Below are positions 60,374-64,000 of a DNA stretch of 64,000 nt, in pieces. The translations under genes were made by a program, and so were the position numbers. The DNA is from Allacma fusca (Eukaryota > Arthropoda > Collembola > Symphypleona > Sminthuridae). The stretch lies in NCBI GenBank assembly GCA_947179485.1, contig OX359249.1, positions 50,231,402 to 50,295,401 of the forward strand. The letters run 5' to 3'. Each line of letters starts with the position of its first letter. The stretch's first letter is position 1. Below the pieces are notes generated by a model. That model did no database searches. It was not told the origin of the DNA and was given only the letters and a program-made list of their open reading frames with translations.

Positions 60374-62711
60374 ATGTCAGCACCCCCAGATATTAGTGTA
60401 GCAACGGTATCGTACCTATCGAATACTCGCAAGAGGAAGAGCATTGGCGAAACTGCCAAACGAGAAAAAACTTTCACTGCTTCAACCCCCAAATCCAAAA
60501 CAATGGTGGTTCATCCCAACGAAATTGTCTGGTGAGTCAAATTTTGTCAATTCCAATCAATTTAAAAAAATCTAATTCAAATATCGTTCAGTGTGACTAA
60601 TAATATATATATATATATATTCCATTTGCTTTCAAAGGCCCATGTTGAGCGAGGAAGACAATACAAAACTGCTGAAGGAAATTTCTGAGTGAGAGATAGA
60701 TCTTATTTTGGTATAAGTTAAGTTTACTATAACTGTTCTTAGATTTTCATGAAAGTGTTTACTGTATAAGTTCAGCGAATTGAAGATCACAAATTGGAAA
60801 GAATTCTGTAATGCAAACTAATACTTTCGGACATCAAAAAGAGGTGTCAAATGTAGCTTCCGCGGAGTACATACTGTATTGCATCAGTTGTATGGATACC
60901 ATGTACAATACACATTTTATAACTGCATGGAAGACCCACTGTCAACAGTGTCAACAGTCACGTAGGGTCGATTTTCTGGTTTTCTTCGGTTTTTGACAGG
61001 ATAAGTCATTTCAGTTTTATGTAATTTTTTGTATGTATGTATGTATGTAGTTTTATGTAAGTTTAGTTTCTGTTAGCTTATGATTTAATGCTTTGCCAGA
61101 ATGGCCAAGCTAAAATTATGTGAACACGAACACAGTATTTCTTATTATTTGCCCCTTATGAATTGCACAGTTAGAAAATCTTATTGTTTTCGGTTAACTA
61201 ATTTAGGATAAGGCAGTTGAAACACTGATTCCAGTTTTTAATTTACTAAAGGTGAAGAAGGAACTCACAATTTTCCAAACAAAGTTCTTTCGTATTGATG
61301 TACCGCATTGATTTAAAGTGAATACCAAATCAGTTGTACCGTTTACACTTGAATCAAAGCTATATCACAAAAACGTGACCTTTGAACCCTCTTGTCTTCG
61401 AAAGTATGCGCTTGTCTGCATTACAAAATTCTAGATTCGTGTTCTACGCACTGAAGTTCTCTAGTACACTTTTTATAAGAATCTATGATTAGCTAGTAAA
61501 CTGAACTTGTTAACTTGATTTTTGGTTGCTTCTTTCTTTAAACAGTGAGATTGATGCTGCATATTATTTTTAATTTATTGATTATTAACGACTGGAATTT
61601 TTGTGGGTATTCTGAATAGCACATTGCGTATTTTAAAAAATCCGATCGGAAAGCCTTCATTACAGCAAGTACGGGAAGTTCCAAAACCAGACAGGAAACA
61701 TTTCAGAAAAGATTTCAAACTAGAGGAAGCTATGAGATTAAATTTCAAGATTTCAAACTTCTCCCAGATCAGGTGAATGTGACGTGCTTTTATTTTCTTT
61801 GCTCCAACTTTGTAATCCTAGGATTAATATGAATTTTCTGGTTTCAGAGCAAGTCTGGCTATAGGTGTTAATTGCGTTTCCAAGAAACTTGAATCAGATC
61901 AGCTTTCTGCAATGCTGGTTGACCCTGATGTAGATCCCCCGTATGTTACGAAGTTACTTGTACCGATGGCCAGAATGAAATTAGTACCTGTTATTGCGGT
62001 CAGGGGCTTGGAGTCAACTATGAATTCGGTTGCAGAGTTCAGATGCGTTGCCGTAGGCTTGAAGGTAAATATCTTGAGTTATATTTTGTTTGCAGTGTTA
62101 ACAACGTATTATTACTTGTTACGGGCTTCGTACAGTTATTTTTTTCTCACCAGCGCAAATGCAAACAGTTTGCATGTTAGTTTTAGTTTTTGTGTTTTTA
62201 GGGGAAATCGTTTGTTTATTTAAATGTACGTACTGTAGTTGATACTTTTTAGCGGCCTCTCGTTGGTAGGCAATCACAGTGGGCTTATAAAAAACAGGGA
62301 CGACGACATAAATGTAGGTATAATTTTACATGGTCGAAAATTTGTTTATGACTAGTATGTGCTACTGTGGAATGTACACTAAGTATAAACTTTGGGTGCA
62401 AAACTTTTACCTTTAATAATTGTGTAAAATTATGTTTAATTTAGGAAATTTTTGTGGGATGTCGGCTGTATATTCTTTATGTATATGCATTCTCTGTCAG
62501 GTAAACGAATTCTGAACTACATTGATAATGTTGCTGTGTCTCTACCTTACAGACTTGCTGCGAAGAAAGCACAAATTATTTCAACACCCTGTTAAAAACC
62601 ATTCGTGAATATAGTCAGTTGGTTGCCACAACTCAAGTTACTGATCCAAGTGTACAAGAAATTCCTCCTTCAAGGTATATTCCTTCGAAAATTCGAAGAT
62701 TGGCTGCCTAG
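60374..62711 (+). CDS. RPP38: RPP38-like RNase P/MRP protein subunit, 245 aa
   Basis: Five exons: 60374-60531, 60638-60688, 61620-61772, 61848-62064, 62553-62711 (TAG 62709-62711). Every split codon (Trp, Asp, Arg) joins in frame; the total is 246 codons. The N-terminus is basic and Ser/Thr-rich (MSAPPDISVATVSYLSNTRK). A central L7Ae/NHP2 fold begins ASLAIGVNCVSKKLESDQLS and continues with LVDPDVDPP, LLVPMARMKLVPVIAVRGLE and VAEFRCVAVGLK, in the order and spacing of human RPP38. In known systems this subunit binds kink-turns of RNase P and MRP RNA and acts in tRNA 5' processing and pre-rRNA cleavage in the nucleus. Human RPP38 is 283 residues; this product is shorter mainly at the ends. The second intron is about 0.93 kb and repeat-poor. 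The family call rests on remembered motif order, not a search. Confidence 0.85.
60600..60620. repeat. (TA)n microsatellite in intron 1
   Basis: About nine TA units in the 106-base first intron of the RPP38-like gene, just before the acceptor tract. Such runs vary in length between individuals and could affect splicing efficiency; no direct evidence. Confidence 0.8.
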
Positions 62712-64000
62712 GCCTTGTACCTTTCAATACAATGGAAGTTTTATTTTGTACTTGCATGTAGCTAAACATTGCTATTATATGAATTTAATTCACGTTGTTT
62801 ACGTTAATAAGAACTATGTGTATATATCGGTCACATTTGTTTTTTGTTTCCACGAACTAAGTGAACTTACCAATTGTGAATACGTAACTATACACAATAC
62901 ACAATGCAATACGGCTTCCTTTTTACGCGGTCAGTATTGTATTGAGAGTATTTATCGGACACGGCAATCCTTCGTACTTCGTAATTTCGGATATTCCTGG
63001 TTAGTATGTTCCCCGTTAATCCATTGTTAAAATATACCCAGCATTATTTAAAAGATACTCTACAAGATAGCGGTAGCTTAATCCCCCACACTTGTGTATA
63101 TAAGTTTTTAATCATATCGAAAGGGAATGACACTCGTCGTTTAATGTACCTATTTACTGAAACTTTTTGTTTCGTGTATCAATTAAAATCTGGTTATTTA
63201 CTCATTTCATTCTATTCAAGATTTTCTGTTGATTATTTTGCTAAATTGGATGACTCAGCCCTAACATTACCTTCCGCCTTCCGGTTTAATTTATTTGTTA
63301 GTTTAATCACCTTTTCATTATGATAGTTGGTAGCAGCATGTAAATCAAAATAGTTATTGTATAATATCAGTGTTTTGTTAATCACTGTTTGCGTCGGTAA
63401 AAGCTGTTGAATGAAGTGCATAGGTTTGGGAATGCGATTAAGGCCATTCCGTTGGGATTGGGTAACAACGATGTTTTATTATGTACTCCCTGCAGTTTTT
63501 TATATTTTTGGTACATTTCGGTAAGGTTTCGTGACATTCGTCTCATTCGATTTATTGACGGCTTTCTCAGATCGGTCCAACAGTAATATTCTGATTCTAG
63601 TATTTAACACATCCCATACTTTTGTGGAAGGGTTGCTGGTTTTGTAAATTCAACACTTGTCCTCAAATATTATAAGGTAGTAATCCGTAGTCCAGTCCAA
63701 AGTCTGCTGGTTTTGACAAACTGGGTTAACGAGGTTCTAGATTTATACAGAATTTTCAAGTTAGTACTTACACTACTACATGATAATCTATAGGTTATCC
63801 CATATCCTTTTTCCACGGAGCCCATATAGGGAGAACGACCCAAAGTATGTGATTCCCCCAATTGGAAGCAAATGTTTTGACAGATGTTTCAAAATTTGTT
63901 TCATTGGCCCAGGTCAACGATTGGTCATAAGTCATAATCCTCAAGAACTTGAAGCAAAATCGAGATTTTTTGAAAATTGTCAACACTACAAATCATTTTG
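62712..64000. other. Downstream region, nothing firm
   Basis: 3' UTR of the RPP38-like gene followed by unassigned AT-rich sequence. Open frames of 60-140 codons (62605-63030, 63006-63323) overlap the last exon or follow it and are Tyr/Phe/Ile-rich, typical of AT-biased noncoding DNA. No clear poly(A) signal was fixed. Confidence 0.35.

Noticed and set aside
62605-63030. 141-codon frame overlapping the last RPP38-like exon in another frame
   Set aside because: Frame of the L7Ae protein is well supported; this frame is Tyr/Phe/Val-rich as expected of AT-rich 3' UTR.
1-64000. tRNA, rRNA or other structured RNA genes
   Set aside because: No B-box-like GGTTCRANTCC with matching acceptor stem and no rRNA-like segment was noticed by eye; a covariance-model scan could still find a diverged one.

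Overview
The window looks like a gene-poor, AT-rich chromosome segment of an animal, most likely an arthropod. Three things point there: spliced genes with short GT-AG introns, a C2H2/SWIM/pogo/Helitron/hAT-MITE repeat mix typical of arthropods, and host proteins (USP3-type deubiquitinase, RPP38-type RNase P subunit, C2H2 zinc-finger proteins) with clear metazoan features. I cannot name the species from sequence alone.

Left part (0-9 kb): a USP3-like histone deubiquitinase on the + strand (coding exons 1431-3474, first exon not found) converges on a three-exon, about 1088-residue, four-finger C2H2 protein on the - strand (9007-5233).

Middle-left (9-21 kb) is a transposon graveyard: a foldback element (9.3-10.0 kb), a hAT MITE inside another hAT MITE (13.3-14.9 kb), a MITE whose terminal repeats carry TGACGTCA palindromes (15.3-16.4 kb), a nested MITE cluster with a Helitron helicase fragment and a canonical Helitron 3' hairpin (16.7-18.9 kb), and a 1.75 kb hAT MITE with a perfect 8-bp target duplication and two arms of about 41-bp repeats (19.2-20.9 kb).

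Middle (21.9-40.6 kb) holds damaged genes and transposase relics: hairpins, a broken C2H2/SWIM-finger gene, a spliced but stop-interrupted gene of unknown function with a 41-bp tandem array in an intron, a broken transposase-like gene with DFAENY and SDG motifs, a pogo/Psq HTH fragment, and a nearly full R2-superfamily LINE (- strand, restriction-like endonuclease type) in three frame-shifted blocks. Beyond the LINE sits a compact, apparently intact two-exon orphan gene (38612-38147, - strand) with a TATA-like box and a poly(A) signal, surrounded by decayed - strand coding fragments I cannot assign.

Right part (43-64 kb): a second Helitron-derived block with another hAT MITE inside it, unassigned coding fragments near 47.5-48 kb, a six-exon C2H2 gene (49971-53434, + strand, 11 fingers, the last three in 70-residue tandem repeats), three more terminal-inverted-repeat elements (55.9-58.4 kb), and a five-exon RPP38-like gene (60374-62711, + strand).

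The host genes show no operon-like link. Their products point to separate nuclear roles (chromatin deubiquitination, zinc-finger DNA binding, tRNA/rRNA processing). Exon joins were checked by reading-frame phase by eye only. No similarity search was run.
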